40,742 nucleotides of DNA from Saprospiraceae bacterium (GTDB taxonomy: Bacteria; Bacteroidota; Bacteroidia; Chitinophagales; Saprospiraceae): contig JABDKX010000072.1 of assembly GCA_013001975.1 (NCBI GenBank), forward strand, positions 1 through 40,742. Direction: 5' to 3'. The notes under the pieces were generated by a model, which had not been told where the DNA came from, made no database searches, and worked only from the letters and a program-made list of their open reading frames with translations. Numbering within the stretch: the stretch's first letter is position 1; every line of letters starts with the position of its first letter. The position numbers and the translations under genes are program-made. Positions 17,384 to 26,314 of the stretch are shown here, in pieces.

Positions 17384-17411
17384 TTTGATGAAATGAATTA
17401 ATATACTTTTG
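17384..17411 (+). promoter_or_regulatory. Promoter of mtaB
   Basis: TACTTTTG at 17404-17411 is an exact TAnnTTTG box only 7 nt upstream of the mtaB ATG, with TTTG at 17384-17387 (16-nt spacing). The transcript would be nearly leaderless, as is seen in some Bacteroidota genes. Confidence 0.5.
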
Positions 17412-17418
17412 CAGTCTT

Positions 17419-18744
17419 ATGTCAACACCGAAAACAATAGCTTTTCATACATTAGGTTGTAAACTTAATTTTTCCGAAACGTCTTCTATCAAAAGACAAT
17501 TTGAAGAGGCGGGTTTTGGTGTGCAATCCTTTGACGCCAATGCTGACTACTATGTGTTAAACACATGTTCTGTAACAGACTTTGCAGATAAAAAATGTCG
17601 ATATGAAGTTAGAAAGGCTAAAAAACACAACCCAAATGCAAAAGTCATTATTATAGGTTGTTATGCACAATTGAAGCCAAAGGAAATTTCAGAAATTGAT
17701 GGCGTTGACCTTGTGTTAGGTGCAAGTGAAAAATTTAATATTCTACAACATATTCAGTCTCTTGATAATCTTGACAATGTTGATGTGGTAAGGTCAAGTC
17801 AGATTACAGAAGTTAATTCATTTATTGATGCATTTTCGTTTGGTGATCGCACGCGATCATTTTTAAAGGTTCAAGACGGTTGCAATTATAAATGTAGTTT
17901 TTGTACCATTCCATTAGCAAGAGGAAAAAGCAGGTCTGACACTATTGAAAATGTAGTCAACAACGCAAAAAAAATAGCTGATCTCGGTGTCAAAGAAATT
18001 GTTTTAACTGGTGTCAATATTGGAGATTTTGGCAATGGAACAGAAGTTATTGAAGGATTAAAGCCAAAAAAGGAAGCTCTTTTTATTGACCTGATAAGAG
18101 CATTAGACAACGTAGAAGGAATTTCTCGATTCAGAATATCTTCTATCGAGCCTAATTTATGTAATGAGGAAATTATTGATTTTGTAGCACAATCAAACAG
18201 ATTTATGCCTCATTTTCACATGCCACTACAAAGTGGTAGTAATGAAATGCTGAAACAAATGCGTCGCCGATATAAAAGAGAGTTATATGCAGAACGTGTT
18301 ACATACATTAAGCGTGTAATGCCGCACTGCTGTATTGGTGTTGATGTCATTGTCGGATTTCCAGGGGAAACGGAAGCGCATTTTCTGGAAACTTATAATT
18401 TTTTGAAAGATTTAGATGTATCATATCTTCATGTTTTCACATACTCTGAAAGGGATAATACGTTTGCGGCTGAGTTGCCTAACGTTGTGCCTATGGGGAC
18501 AAGAAAAGAGCGCAATAAAATGCTGCGTATATTAAGTGAAAAAAAGAAACGTGCGTTTTATAACCAACACATAGGCTCATCTAGAAGCGTTTTATTTGAA
18601 GCCAAACAGAACGAAGGATTGGTAAGTGGGTTTACCGACAATTACATTAAAGTTGAAGGCGCTTGGAATAAAGATGTTGTCAACACGTTAGACTCTGTTG
18701 CATTAACTTCCATTTCTGAAAATGGATCTGTAATATTTAATTGA
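17419..18744 (+). CDS. mtaB: tRNA threonylcarbamoyladenosine methylthiotransferase MtaB
   Basis: 441 aa. This radical-SAM methylthiotransferase makes ms2t6A at position 37 of ANN-decoding tRNAs. The N-terminal UPF0004 domain has its three cluster cysteines in HTLGCKLN, NTCSVT and IIGCYAQ. The radical-SAM cluster motif is CNYKCSFC with Cys155, Cys159 and Cys162. Family signatures GVNIGDFG, SIEPNL and HMPLQSGSN follow, and the C-terminal TRAM-like end is short. KLNFSE after the first cysteine is the MtaB/e-MtaB hallmark and separates it from MiaB and RimO. It converges on the next gene with a 7-nt gap. Confidence 0.95.
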   Translation: MSTPKTIAFHTLGCKLNFSETSSIKRQFEEAGFGVQSFDANADYYVLNTCSVTDFADKKCRYEVRKAKKHNPNAKVIIIGCYAQLKPKEISEIDGVDLVLGASEKFNILQHIQSLDNLDNVDVVRSSQITEVNSFIDAFSFGDRTRSFLKVQDGCNYKCSFCTIPLARGKSRSDTIENVVNNAKKIADLGVKEIVLTGVNIGDFGNGTEVIEGLKPKKEALFIDLIRALDNVEGISRFRISSIEPNLCNEEIIDFVAQSNRFMPHFHMPLQSGSNEMLKQMRRRYKRELYAERVTYIKRVMPHCCIGVDVIVGFPGETEAHFLETYNFLKDLDVSYLHVFTYSERDNTFAAELPNVVPMGTRKERNKMLRILSEKKKRAFYNQHIGSSRSVLFEAKQNEGLVSGFTDNYIKVEGAWNKDVVNTLDSVALTSISENGSVIFN

Positions 18745-18751
18745 GGTCTTT

Positions 18752-20590
18752 CTACCTGAGCACTGTAACATCACCAACATATACTTCTTCTTCTCCACAT
18801 GGATCTTCGATTATAGTCAAATAAGTATAAACCCCTAACACAACTTTAGTGTTATCAAAGTATCCGCCCCACCATATATCATCTGATGTGTGAATCGAAA
18901 AATTAGATTTTGAATAAACCAACCCTCCCCAGCGATCATAAATGTTGTATAACTTGACATTTGCATCAAAATTAATATTTGTAGAAACCTTAAATTTTTC
19001 ATTAGGACCAGGAAAATCGGGGATGATCACGTTTGGAAAGTACAATTCACAACTTGAACAAGGAAGAACAACCGTGAGCATTGTTTCGCAACCTTGCTCA
19101 TCTATCAATGTAATTTCATGAATCCCTGAATTTAAGTCAGATATCAAGGTGTTGGATGGGACTTCAATACCATCAACAATAAAAGTGAGATTGCCATTAC
19201 CTCCACTGATATTTAATTCAATTTCACCGTTTAATTCTAAGCAATCAGGACCTTTCGTTTTTCGTACACTTGCCAATATCTCATCTCCCAAGTCAATTTC
19301 AATAGATTCGGATCGCATACACAAGTCTTCATCAATAACTGTGACTTCATAAATCGCAGGAGGCAGTCCTTCAAATGTCGGAGACGATTGAAATGGATCA
19401 TTATTTATTGAATACATTAATTCTCCTACCCCACCCATAGCCGTTACTGTAATACTGCCATTACTATCATTGCAATAATCAGGAATAGATTCTACTGCTG
19501 TTATTTCTGGAGGTGGTAATGAACCATCAATTGTCAACATTGTATCCAATTTACAACCATTTTCATCAATGACACTAAAATGATAATCTCCTGACGGTAA
19601 ATCTGAAAAAGATGTTTGCAAATCGGGTGTTCCACCGTTAACTGAGACCATAGCGTTATTATTTGGCTCAATAATCAATTCGATTTCACCATTAATTTCA
19701 TCGCATGATGTGTGGATGGTTTTTACATTAGAGAAGTAAGGAACAATATCTAAAATCTCGACAGATACAGACGAGATACATCCATCACTATCTCTGATAA
19801 ATATAACATAAAGTCCAGGATCTAAATCTTCAAAAATATTATCTGTTGTAAAGTTTGTCTGATCTAAAGAGTATTCATATGTTTCTGAAGTAGTGCTTAA
19901 AATAGTGATTTCTCCAGGTACATCACATGAAAAATCTTTAACATCAAATTCTATGTTGGCACCTGTATAGCAAAAATTAAAATTATCCATGCCCAAGCCA
20001 AATTGACCTGATTGTGTTCTGGTTCCTGAAAATCTTATCTTATAAATCGCGCCCACACATCCTGGTAAATTAAACCCCCAACATGTTAATTGTCCATCCC
20101 CTGTTCCGGGATCTCCATCAACGATCGTTTCTGATAAAATGACATTATTAAATTCGTCAAAAGCTTCAATAAAAAAAACTTCTGACAAGTCCATATCTAG
20201 GATGCACCCGGCAAAAGTGTCAATTGGAATGTCGAAAGTAAGAATTAACGGTGATGTTACAAGTCCAGATAAACTCCCATCATCAGTAATAAAAAACTGA
20301 CCTATATCAACGCCTGGCGCTGGCGTATCATCACCCCAGGCAGATCCAAAAGCTTCGACTGGAGGACCTACCATTGCTAGTACAGGAGCAGAACCGTTTT
20401 CTAAGCTAAACGTCAATCCGAATGAATTTTTAAACTGCGTGGATATTGTTGTTCCTGATTGTGGCGTTGTATTAGGAATGGTCTCAAAGTCGATTGTTAT
20501 ACATCCATTTTCTACTTGTCCATTTAACGTCAATACTGCCTGCAATAGCAATAGTGTTAGAATAGTTTTAAATGGAAAATCTATTTGCAT
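18752..20590 (-). CDS. T9SS type B secreted adhesin-like protein with SprB-type repeats
   Basis: 612 aa. A signal peptide (about 1-24, ending LNGQ) precedes a beta-rich N-terminal domain (about 25-210) with paired cysteines (GCILD, GCVGA) that resembles a carbohydrate-binding-type jelly roll. Residues ~215-520 contain several ~70-90 aa SprB-like repeats, each with a pattern such as G-x-Y-x-(V/F)-x-(V/I)-x-D-x-x-G-C. The last ~85 residues (ELYFPNVIIPD, YDRWGGLVY, WWGGYFDN, GVYTY) are the CHU_C/gliding-motility-associated C-terminal domain, a type B T9SS signal. It is likely displayed on the surface, in adhesion or motility. No partner gene is adjacent. Confidence 0.87.
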   Translation of the reverse strand: MQIDFPFKTILTLLLLQAVLTLNGQVENGCITIDFETIPNTTPQSGTTISTQFKNSFGLTFSLENGSAPVLAMVGPPVEAFGSAWGDDTPAPGVDIGQFFITDDGSLSGLVTSPLILTFDIPIDTFAGCILDMDLSEVFFIEAFDEFNNVILSETIVDGDPGTGDGQLTCWGFNLPGCVGAIYKIRFSGTRTQSGQFGLGMDNFNFCYTGANIEFDVKDFSCDVPGEITILSTTSETYEYSLDQTNFTTDNIFEDLDPGLYVIFIRDSDGCISSVSVEILDIVPYFSNVKTIHTSCDEINGEIELIIEPNNNAMVSVNGGTPDLQTSFSDLPSGDYHFSVIDENGCKLDTMLTIDGSLPPPEITAVESIPDYCNDSNGSITVTAMGGVGELMYSINNDPFQSSPTFEGLPPAIYEVTVIDEDLCMRSESIEIDLGDEILASVRKTKGPDCLELNGEIELNISGGNGNLTFIVDGIEVPSNTLISDLNSGIHEITLIDEQGCETMLTVVLPCSSCELYFPNVIIPDFPGPNEKFKVSTNINFDANVKLYNIYDRWGGLVYSKSNFSIHTSDDIWWGGYFDNTKVVLGVYTYLTIIEDPCGEEEVYVGDVTVLR

Positions 20591-20778
20591 TAATGGTGTT
20601 TGGTCATTATAAATCTATTTATTATAGATTAAGTTAGTTGTAAAAAAGCTTCCTTATGTCTTGCCAACTTATAAAATTGATACTTAAAAGCTAAAAAATA
20701 AAACAAAACACTTTCTATTTCTTAATTTAAAGTATTGGTTACAATAAACCTAACTTGGTAATTTTCAATTATATTTTT

Positions 20779-22347
20779 ATGAAACATACTTATTTCCCGT
20801 TAGTTCTATTTTGCTTTCTTTCCCAATCATTATTGGGGCAGTTTGGCATAAGTCTTAATTCCCCAGAAGCGCTGCAAAGTTATACTCTTTTCGAAACTCG
20901 TTTTAATACTCACTTAATAGACAATTGTGGTGAAATTGTGAATACCTGGGAGAACGCATTTAGGACTGATTTACACCCAAAACTTTTGCCAAACGGTAAT
21001 CTAATTTTTATTAAAAACAATGCTGTTTTTGAATTAGATTGGGACGATAACGTCGTTCAAGAAACAAGACATAATATTAGTGACCTTATGTTGGATTATG
21101 AGGTTATTGTTTTACCTAACGGTAATTACTTATGTGTTGCTAGGCGTATCAGATCTTCATTCTTTTTTACAACACAAGGGTACAACCCAAGTCTTGGGAG
21201 GCCAGAATATGATGATGCTATTGTAGAAATTGTACCGGGAACTGGTGAGGTCGTTTGGGAATGGACAATTAGTGATCACATTATTCAGGAACGTAATCCA
21301 AGTCTTGCCAATTATGGAAAAATTGATGAAAACCCTCAGTTATTAAATCTAGATGCTATTTCTACATTCGATTGGGAGTTTGGAGAATCGTTTATGATTA
21401 ACGGTATGGATTATAATGCTGACTTAGATCAAATAGTATTAAGTGTAAGAAAAATTAATGAAATCGTAATCATTGATCATTCAACCACGACTGCGGAAGC
21501 TAAAGGAAGTACTGGTGGCAGATATGGAAAAGGCGGAGACATTCTTTATCGATTTGGCAATCCACAAAATTATCTACCCGGTGTTTCAGCAGATAGAATT
21601 TTATATTTTCAACATAATCCTAATTGGATAAAGTATGGTGAACACAAAGGAAAAATTATTATTCATAACAATGGTTTAAATCGACCAGGCGTAAATTTTA
21701 GCGATCTCTATTCTTCTCTTGAAATAATAGATCCATTGATGGATGAAAACGGAAATTATGAACTTGTAGGAGGCTTTACTTTTTCTCCGCTTGAACCAAA
21801 TTTTAGTTATAACAGAATTACGACAGGTACTTATTTTTATTCTGGATATACTTCTAGTGCACGCGTTTTGTCCAATGGCAACATTTATATTACAGAAGGC
21901 GTCAATGATCGGTTTTTAGAAATTAATCCAGAAGGGGAAGTTGTTTGGGAATATACAAATCAATTTGGTTCATACATTTTTAGATCTGAAAAATATCCGA
22001 TGGATTATCCTGCATTTAATAATAAAACATTAATTCCTAACGGAACTGTTGAAGAACCGAGTAGCCCCTACGATTGTAAATTGTACACGACAAGTACGGC
22101 AGAGCAAATTCCCGTCGCTTTAAAAATGTCGGTCAAGGTTTTAAATGATAAATTAGTCGTTGATCTTCCTTCAAATGAGCTTTTTAATCTTGACGTCTTC
22201 GATATGATGGGAAGAAAAGTGACAACAAAAAATTCAATTCGTCTTGTTGATTATGATTTGTCAATTGAAAATCTTAATTCGGGGATTTACATCGTTTCTG
22301 TTTACAATCAAAAACAACAAACGACAGAAAAAATATTTATTAACTGA
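20779..22347 (+). CDS. Secreted arylsulfotransferase-like protein, T9SS type A
   Basis: 522 aa. The ATG at 20779 (MKHTYFPLVLFCFLSQSLLG) gives a clean signal peptide; the longest ORF begins 24 nt earlier at a TTG and adds residues that spoil it. The body is a beta-propeller of the ArylsulfotransferASST family, with repeated LPNGNxxF/C strands (LLPNGNLIF, VLPNGNYLC, LSNGNIYI) and the QHNPNWI segment near the expected active site. Bacterial ASSTs transfer sulfate between phenols, but many Bacteroidota homologues are only predicted. The C-terminus (LDVFDMMGRKV, LNSGIYIVSV, TTEKIFIN) is a type A sorting domain. It ends 1 nt from the convergent gene. Confidence 0.85.
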   Translation: MKHTYFPLVLFCFLSQSLLGQFGISLNSPEALQSYTLFETRFNTHLIDNCGEIVNTWENAFRTDLHPKLLPNGNLIFIKNNAVFELDWDDNVVQETRHNISDLMLDYEVIVLPNGNYLCVARRIRSSFFFTTQGYNPSLGRPEYDDAIVEIVPGTGEVVWEWTISDHIIQERNPSLANYGKIDENPQLLNLDAISTFDWEFGESFMINGMDYNADLDQIVLSVRKINEIVIIDHSTTTAEAKGSTGGRYGKGGDILYRFGNPQNYLPGVSADRILYFQHNPNWIKYGEHKGKIIIHNNGLNRPGVNFSDLYSSLEIIDPLMDENGNYELVGGFTFSPLEPNFSYNRITTGTYFYSGYTSSARVLSNGNIYITEGVNDRFLEINPEGEVVWEYTNQFGSYIFRSEKYPMDYPAFNNKTLIPNGTVEEPSSPYDCKLYTTSTAEQIPVALKMSVKVLNDKLVVDLPSNELFNLDVFDMMGRKVTTKNSIRLVDYDLSIENLNSGIYIVSVYNQKQQTTEKIFIN

Positions 22348-22348
22348 T

Positions 22349-22918
22349 TTAGATTTTAAATCCAAGTGATGCTGTTAAAAAATCAAACTTTGAATTTTCG
22401 ATTTTATTTACAGCATTGAAAAAACCAATGTCATATCCAAGTTCAAAAGAAATGCTCTTAAACTCTAATCCTAAACCTAGTGCAATAGCAGCCACACTTG
22501 AATTATAAATATGATATGGTTCTGGATTAAAATTTTCAGGATAAGAAACCAAAGCATTGATGGAAGCTAATGTTTTTGCTTTCACTTTAATATCATCAGA
22601 TATTTGAAAAAGTTGAAAACCTAAACCAAATCTCAACTTAAACCAATTCATTGGATTCTCAACAGAAAAATAATTCTTGGTGGTTTGCGCCTCAAATGAT
22701 AGTTTGTGATATTGTGCTCCAATTATAAAAAACATTTTCCCTTGATTTAATGCAGCATCTGCACCAAAAAAATAACCTGAATGACTTGATCCCTCAGGTG
22801 TCACCTCAAGGTTTTCATTTTGAGCACTTGATAGGCCTCCCATAAATTGAATACCTGCTTGTGAAAAGGCAAAACAAGAAAGCAATAGAAACATTAAACA
22901 AAGAAGATGTCTGATCAT
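22349..22918 (-). CDS. Putative outer-membrane beta-barrel protein
   Basis: 189 aa with a signal peptide (MIRHLLCLMFLLLSCFAFSQA). The mature part alternates hydrophobic and polar residues (FFIIGAQYHKLSFEA, LRFGLGFQLFQI) with a final strand FLTASLGFKI, as in small porin-like outer-membrane barrels of this phylum. LLLSC could also be read as a lipobox, but the FSQ|A cleavage and barrel pattern favour an ordinary signal peptide. Function unknown. It converges with the arylsulfotransferase-like gene. Confidence 0.65.
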   Translation of the reverse strand: MIRHLLCLMFLLLSCFAFSQAGIQFMGGLSSAQNENLEVTPEGSSHSGYFFGADAALNQGKMFFIIGAQYHKLSFEAQTTKNYFSVENPMNWFKLRFGLGFQLFQISDDIKVKAKTLASINALVSYPENFNPEPYHIYNSSVAAIALGLGLEFKSISFELGYDIGFFNAVNKIENSKFDFLTASLGFKI

Positions 22919-23068
22919 TATTTGAATTTTTAGTTAAATCAACAAAAACTATTCCCTGAAGGATCGCGTTATGTAAGCTATTTGCTAAAAATGGCATAAT
23001 TATTACGCTTAATATCTATTAGAATAACTTGAATTATCGGAGGATCAGTACTTTAATTCTATAATAAA

Positions 23069-23147
23069 AAAATACAAGCTTAATAATGTCCGACTCGGTA
23101 GTTGTTTATCCCTTTTCGGTTGGTTATTATTGATAAGCTTGTATTTT
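23069..23147. repeat. Long inverted repeat / hairpin between divergent genes
   Basis: AAAATACAAGCTTA (23069-23082) is perfectly repeated in reverse at 23134-23147 (TAAGCTTGTATTTT). Inside, ATAAT/ATTAT and CCGAC/GTTGG (one G-U pair) extend the stem with a 3-nt bulge, giving a long hairpin with a ~25-nt loop. It ends 28 nt before the start of the secreted repeat protein. It could be a 5' leader structure, an attenuator or a small mobile-repeat remnant. No second copy was noticed in the window. Confidence 0.6.
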
Positions 23148-23175
23148 AGCATCAAATTGCGGTAAAATTTAACTT

Positions 23176-24399
23176 TTGAGAGTATCAGTAAAACATATAT
23201 ATATTTCGTTCATTTTTATTCTTGGCTTGAGCTTTTCAACTGAAAGTCAAGGTCAACGAAGTAAAGAATTTATTTACGGGAAGGTTACCACAAAGTCTAA
23301 TGAGCAATACATTGGTTTCATTAGATGGGGAAAGGAAGAGTTTTTGTGGCATGATGTATTCAATTCTGCCAAACTAACCAACAAGAGGGTTCATTCTAAT
23401 AAAAATAAGCCTTCAAGCCTTTGGGATAACTTTGATTGGAACTTATCAAGTATATGGGAAGATAAATACAGGCAAACATCACATTTGTTTTCTTGCCTAT
23501 TTGGAGATATCAAATCTTTGTATCCTCGCTCTAGTGAAAAGGTTGACTTAGAATTAAAAAATGGAACCGTTATTAAGCTTGAAGGTGGTTCTAACGACGT
23601 AGGAACTACGCTAAGAGTTTATGATTTCGAATTAGGTCTTGTAAAAATTAAGTGGAATAAAATATCGAAAGTTGAGTTTTCTGATGCTCCAGATACTAAT
23701 GAAACGAATTTTGGTCAACCTTTATATGGTAGAGTAAAAACATATAGAAAAGGATCTTTTGAGGGTTATATAAAATGGGATCTGGACGAAAGGACTACAG
23801 AAGACATTTTAGATGGTGATGATGGAGACCAACAGGTTGCTTTTAAAAATATTAAAAGCATAACTAAAGATGGAGAAGGGGTTTCTGTAATCTTGCATTC
23901 TGGACGACAAGTCTATTTAAAAGGTTCAAATGATGTCAACAGTCAAAACAGAGGTATCGCAATATATCAAAGTGGTGTCGGAAATATCCAAGTAAATTGG
24001 AAGGAATTCAAACATCTTGAATTAATGGAAAACGACGAACCTGGTCTCGACTACAAATCGTTTGGTAATCCTGTAGGATTGAAAGCTGAAATCAAAACCT
24101 ATGATGATCATGTGTATTCCGGTTTGATGGTATACGACGTAGATGAAAAATGGGAAATTGAGTTTATTGATGGTTATGATGATAAAGTAGAATACCAAAT
24201 TCCATTAAGATTCATTAAACGCATAGTTCCAAAAAATAAAACCTACTCTCAATTATATTTAAGAAATGGTGAGGTATTGCTATTGGGTGACGGACAAGAT
24301 GTTTCATATAAAAATGATGGTGTCCTTTTATTCGTTAAAGCCAATAAAGAACCCAAACTTATAGAGTGGGAAGATATTGTCGAGATAAAAATCAAATAA
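23176..24399 (+). CDS. Secreted protein with three ~105-aa repeats, unknown function
   Basis: 407 aa. The start is TTG at 23176; no ATG exists before the hydrophobic core, and the first 26 residues (RVSVKHIYISFIFILGLSF, then STESQG) form a signal peptide. The mature protein is three tandem units, about 33-172, 183-287 and 303-407. Each begins with a GxVxTxxxxxYxGxIxW-type segment and ends with LxNGxxxxLxGxNDV, then GxxVYxxxxGxxxxxWxxIxxIE. The first copy has an extra ~35-residue insertion. I recognise no named domain. It lies 19 nt upstream of a histidine kinase gene, so it is probably expressed with the two-component pair and may be its sensor input or envelope partner. Confidence 0.75.
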   Translation: MRVSVKHIYISFIFILGLSFSTESQGQRSKEFIYGKVTTKSNEQYIGFIRWGKEEFLWHDVFNSAKLTNKRVHSNKNKPSSLWDNFDWNLSSIWEDKYRQTSHLFSCLFGDIKSLYPRSSEKVDLELKNGTVIKLEGGSNDVGTTLRVYDFELGLVKIKWNKISKVEFSDAPDTNETNFGQPLYGRVKTYRKGSFEGYIKWDLDERTTEDILDGDDGDQQVAFKNIKSITKDGEGVSVILHSGRQVYLKGSNDVNSQNRGIAIYQSGVGNIQVNWKEFKHLELMENDEPGLDYKSFGNPVGLKAEIKTYDDHVYSGLMVYDVDEKWEIEFIDGYDDKVEYQIPLRFIKRIVPKNKTYSQLYLRNGEVLLLGDGQDVSYKNDGVLLFVKANKEPKLIEWEDIVEIKIK

Positions 24400-24418
24400 A
24401 ATCTTTTGATCTATCTAA

Positions 24419-25465
24419 ATGCAAAAACCAAACTCAAACAAATCCTTTTTAGTAACGACTGTATCGTCTTTAAGTGTACTGCTTCTTTTTAAACTTTTGT
24501 TTTCAGTCCTCAATAAGAATATAACAGAAGCAAATGAGATTTCGTTTCTTTTTATTCAGTGGATCTGTTACGCTTTAACCTTAGTCTTTCTTAGTGTATA
24601 CTTGCTAAACTACTTACTAAATATTTGGTTAAGTTGGAAGAAATATGCTGTTATACGGTTTATTCTTCAGTTATTCGTTGGAACTATTTTATCGTTAGGA
24701 TCAATTAATATCGCTTACAATTTCATAAAATCTCAATTTACCCAAGCTCCTGCAGATATTAATCAAGTCATTTTATTAAACATTTATGGTGGTGCAATTA
24801 TTCTACCCATATTCGCTTCTTTTTTTGGTTATAAATTTTTAAGAGCTTGGAAAAAATCTGAAATAGAATCTGAAAGATTGGCAAAAGAAAACACCAGGTC
24901 TCAACTCTTGTCTTTACGTAATCATTTAGATCCTCACTTTCTATTCAACAACTTAAATATCTTGTCTTCTTTAATGGATAAAGATATCGAACTTTCAAAA
25001 TCATATCTCAATAAATTTGCCGAAGTGTATCGTGTTATTCTTAAAACTGAATACTCTGACCTAACAACTTTAGAAGAAGAATTATCCTTAATCGATTCTT
25101 ACATTTATTTATTGAAGATTCGTTTTAAAGATGCAATCTATTTTGACTTTGAAATCTCTTCTTCTGCAAAAGAAATGGCGCTACCACCGCTCTCTATTCA
25201 AATGTTGGTTGAAAACGCGATTAAACACAATATTGCCACGAAGGAAAAACCAATTTATATAAAAATTAAATCGTTAGAAGATAATACTTTAATAGTGGAG
25301 AATAATTTACAAAAGAAAAAATACTTGCCTCAAGAAAGAAAAGCTACAGGTATAATAAACATTCAAAGAAGGTATGAGTTTTTTACAAACAAAAAAATAA
25401 CAGTACTTGAAAACGAAGATGTGTTTTCAATTACTTTACCATTAATAGAAATTGACTATAACTAA
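24419..25465 (+). CDS. LytS/YehU-type sensor histidine kinase
   Basis: 348 aa inner-membrane kinase. Four hydrophobic segments (about 10-30, 42-65, 79-100, 117-140) form the sensor part, with no large extracytoplasmic domain. A short linker helix leads to the His_kinase (PF06580) motif LRNHLDPHFLFNNLN, with phospho-acceptor His173. The HATPase N-box is QMLVENAIKHN (Asn266, Asn271). The G boxes are abbreviated (KATGIINIQRRYEF), as usual for this family. It is paired with the LytTR regulator 10 nt downstream and follows the repeat protein gene closely. Confidence 0.93.
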   Translation: MQKPNSNKSFLVTTVSSLSVLLLFKLLFSVLNKNITEANEISFLFIQWICYALTLVFLSVYLLNYLLNIWLSWKKYAVIRFILQLFVGTILSLGSINIAYNFIKSQFTQAPADINQVILLNIYGGAIILPIFASFFGYKFLRAWKKSEIESERLAKENTRSQLLSLRNHLDPHFLFNNLNILSSLMDKDIELSKSYLNKFAEVYRVILKTEYSDLTTLEEELSLIDSYIYLLKIRFKDAIYFDFEISSSAKEMALPPLSIQMLVENAIKHNIATKEKPIYIKIKSLEDNTLIVENNLQKKKYLPQERKATGIINIQRRYEFFTNKKITVLENEDVFSITLPLIEIDYN

Positions 25466-25475
25466 AAACATTTTT

Positions 25476-26240
25476 ATGAACGTTTTAATAATAGAGGATG
25501 AATCATTGGCAGCAGAAAAACTGCAATCTACGCTGCATGATATCAACCCATCTATAAATGTTTTGGCAACTTTAACTTCTGTTGATCAAAGTATAGAATG
25601 GTTAAAAAGCAACCCTCATCCAGAATTAATATTCAGTGATATTCATTTGGCAGATGGGATCTGTTTTAATATTTATACAGAAGTAAAGATTTCATGTCCT
25701 ATTATTTTTACAACCGCTTATGAGAAATATGCTATTCAAGCATTTGAAGTGAACAGCATTGACTATCTCCTAAAACCCATCCAAAAAATAAAATTAGAAG
25801 GTGCAATAAATAAATTTAATTTATTAGCACGAGCTCAGACTAATTACAAAGCAGATTTGTTTCAAGAGTTTAAATCTTTAATGTCCGAATCTAACAAAGA
25901 ATATAAGTCACGCTTTTTGTGTAAGCTTGGCAACAAAATCAAATCTGTGCCTTCTAATAACATCTCATACTTTTATAGCAAGGACAAAATCACATTTATA
26001 ATTGACAAGGAAGGACATCGGCTTCCCATCAATAATACGCTTGATGAAATCGATAGTCTTGTAGATCCCAGTATTTTTTTCCGAGTCAATAGAAAGTTTG
26101 TTGTTCAATTTGATGCCATTCAAGAAATTCATCCTTATTTCAAAGGAAGATTAAAATTGAAACTCAATCCGAATATTGATGAAGATATCGTCGTGAGTAC
26201 AGAAAAGTCTCCCTTATTTAAATCTTGGTTAGACAGATAG
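25476..26240 (+). CDS. LytTR-family response regulator
   Basis: 254 aa. The ATG at 25476 (MNVLIIEDESLAAEKL) gives the canonical receiver start; the longest ORF begins 24 nt upstream at a TTG inside the kinase gene and is not needed. Receiver residues are Glu7/Asp8, phospho-acceptor Asp55 in LIFSDIHLADG, Thr79/Thr80 and Lys100 in DYLLKP. The C-terminal LytTR DNA-binding domain (about 145-254) includes FYSKDKITFII, FFRVNRKFVVQFDAI and GRLKLKLNP. It forms a two-component system with the preceding kinase. LytTR proteins bind paired direct repeats; I could not identify these with confidence. Confidence 0.95.
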   Translation: MNVLIIEDESLAAEKLQSTLHDINPSINVLATLTSVDQSIEWLKSNPHPELIFSDIHLADGICFNIYTEVKISCPIIFTTAYEKYAIQAFEVNSIDYLLKPIQKIKLEGAINKFNLLARAQTNYKADLFQEFKSLMSESNKEYKSRFLCKLGNKIKSVPSNNISYFYSKDKITFIIDKEGHRLPINNTLDEIDSLVDPSIFFRVNRKFVVQFDAIQEIHPYFKGRLKLKLNPNIDEDIVVSTEKSPLFKSWLDR

Positions 26241-26288
26241 ATTTGTCGAATTAATCAACTATTATTTCCGAATAAGTCGTCAATACCG

Positions 26289-26296
26289 TATCTTTG
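26289..26296 (+). promoter_or_regulatory. -7 promoter box of the XRE-S24 regulator
   Basis: TATCTTTG is an exact TAnnTTTG match. The -33 position carries only a weak TTTCC. The start codon lies 18 nt downstream, so the leader is very short and contains the palindrome listed next. Confidence 0.55.
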
Positions 26297-26298
26297 CC

Positions 26299-26311
26299 AC
26301 ATTAATAATGT
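26299..26311. promoter_or_regulatory. Candidate autoregulatory operator (13-bp palindrome)
   Basis: ACATTA-A-TAATGT is a perfect 13-nt palindrome, placed between the -7 box and the ATG of the XRE-S24 gene, that is over the likely transcription start. Dimeric XRE repressors commonly bind such sites to repress themselves. AT-rich palindromes also arise by chance in AT-rich DNA. Confidence 0.4.
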
Positions 26312-26314
26312 TGT

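Noticed and set aside
20612-20630. AATCTAT/ATAGATT hairpin between divergent T9SS cargo genes
   Set aside because: A 7-bp AT-rich stem with no T tract and no relation to a promoter box; likely chance.
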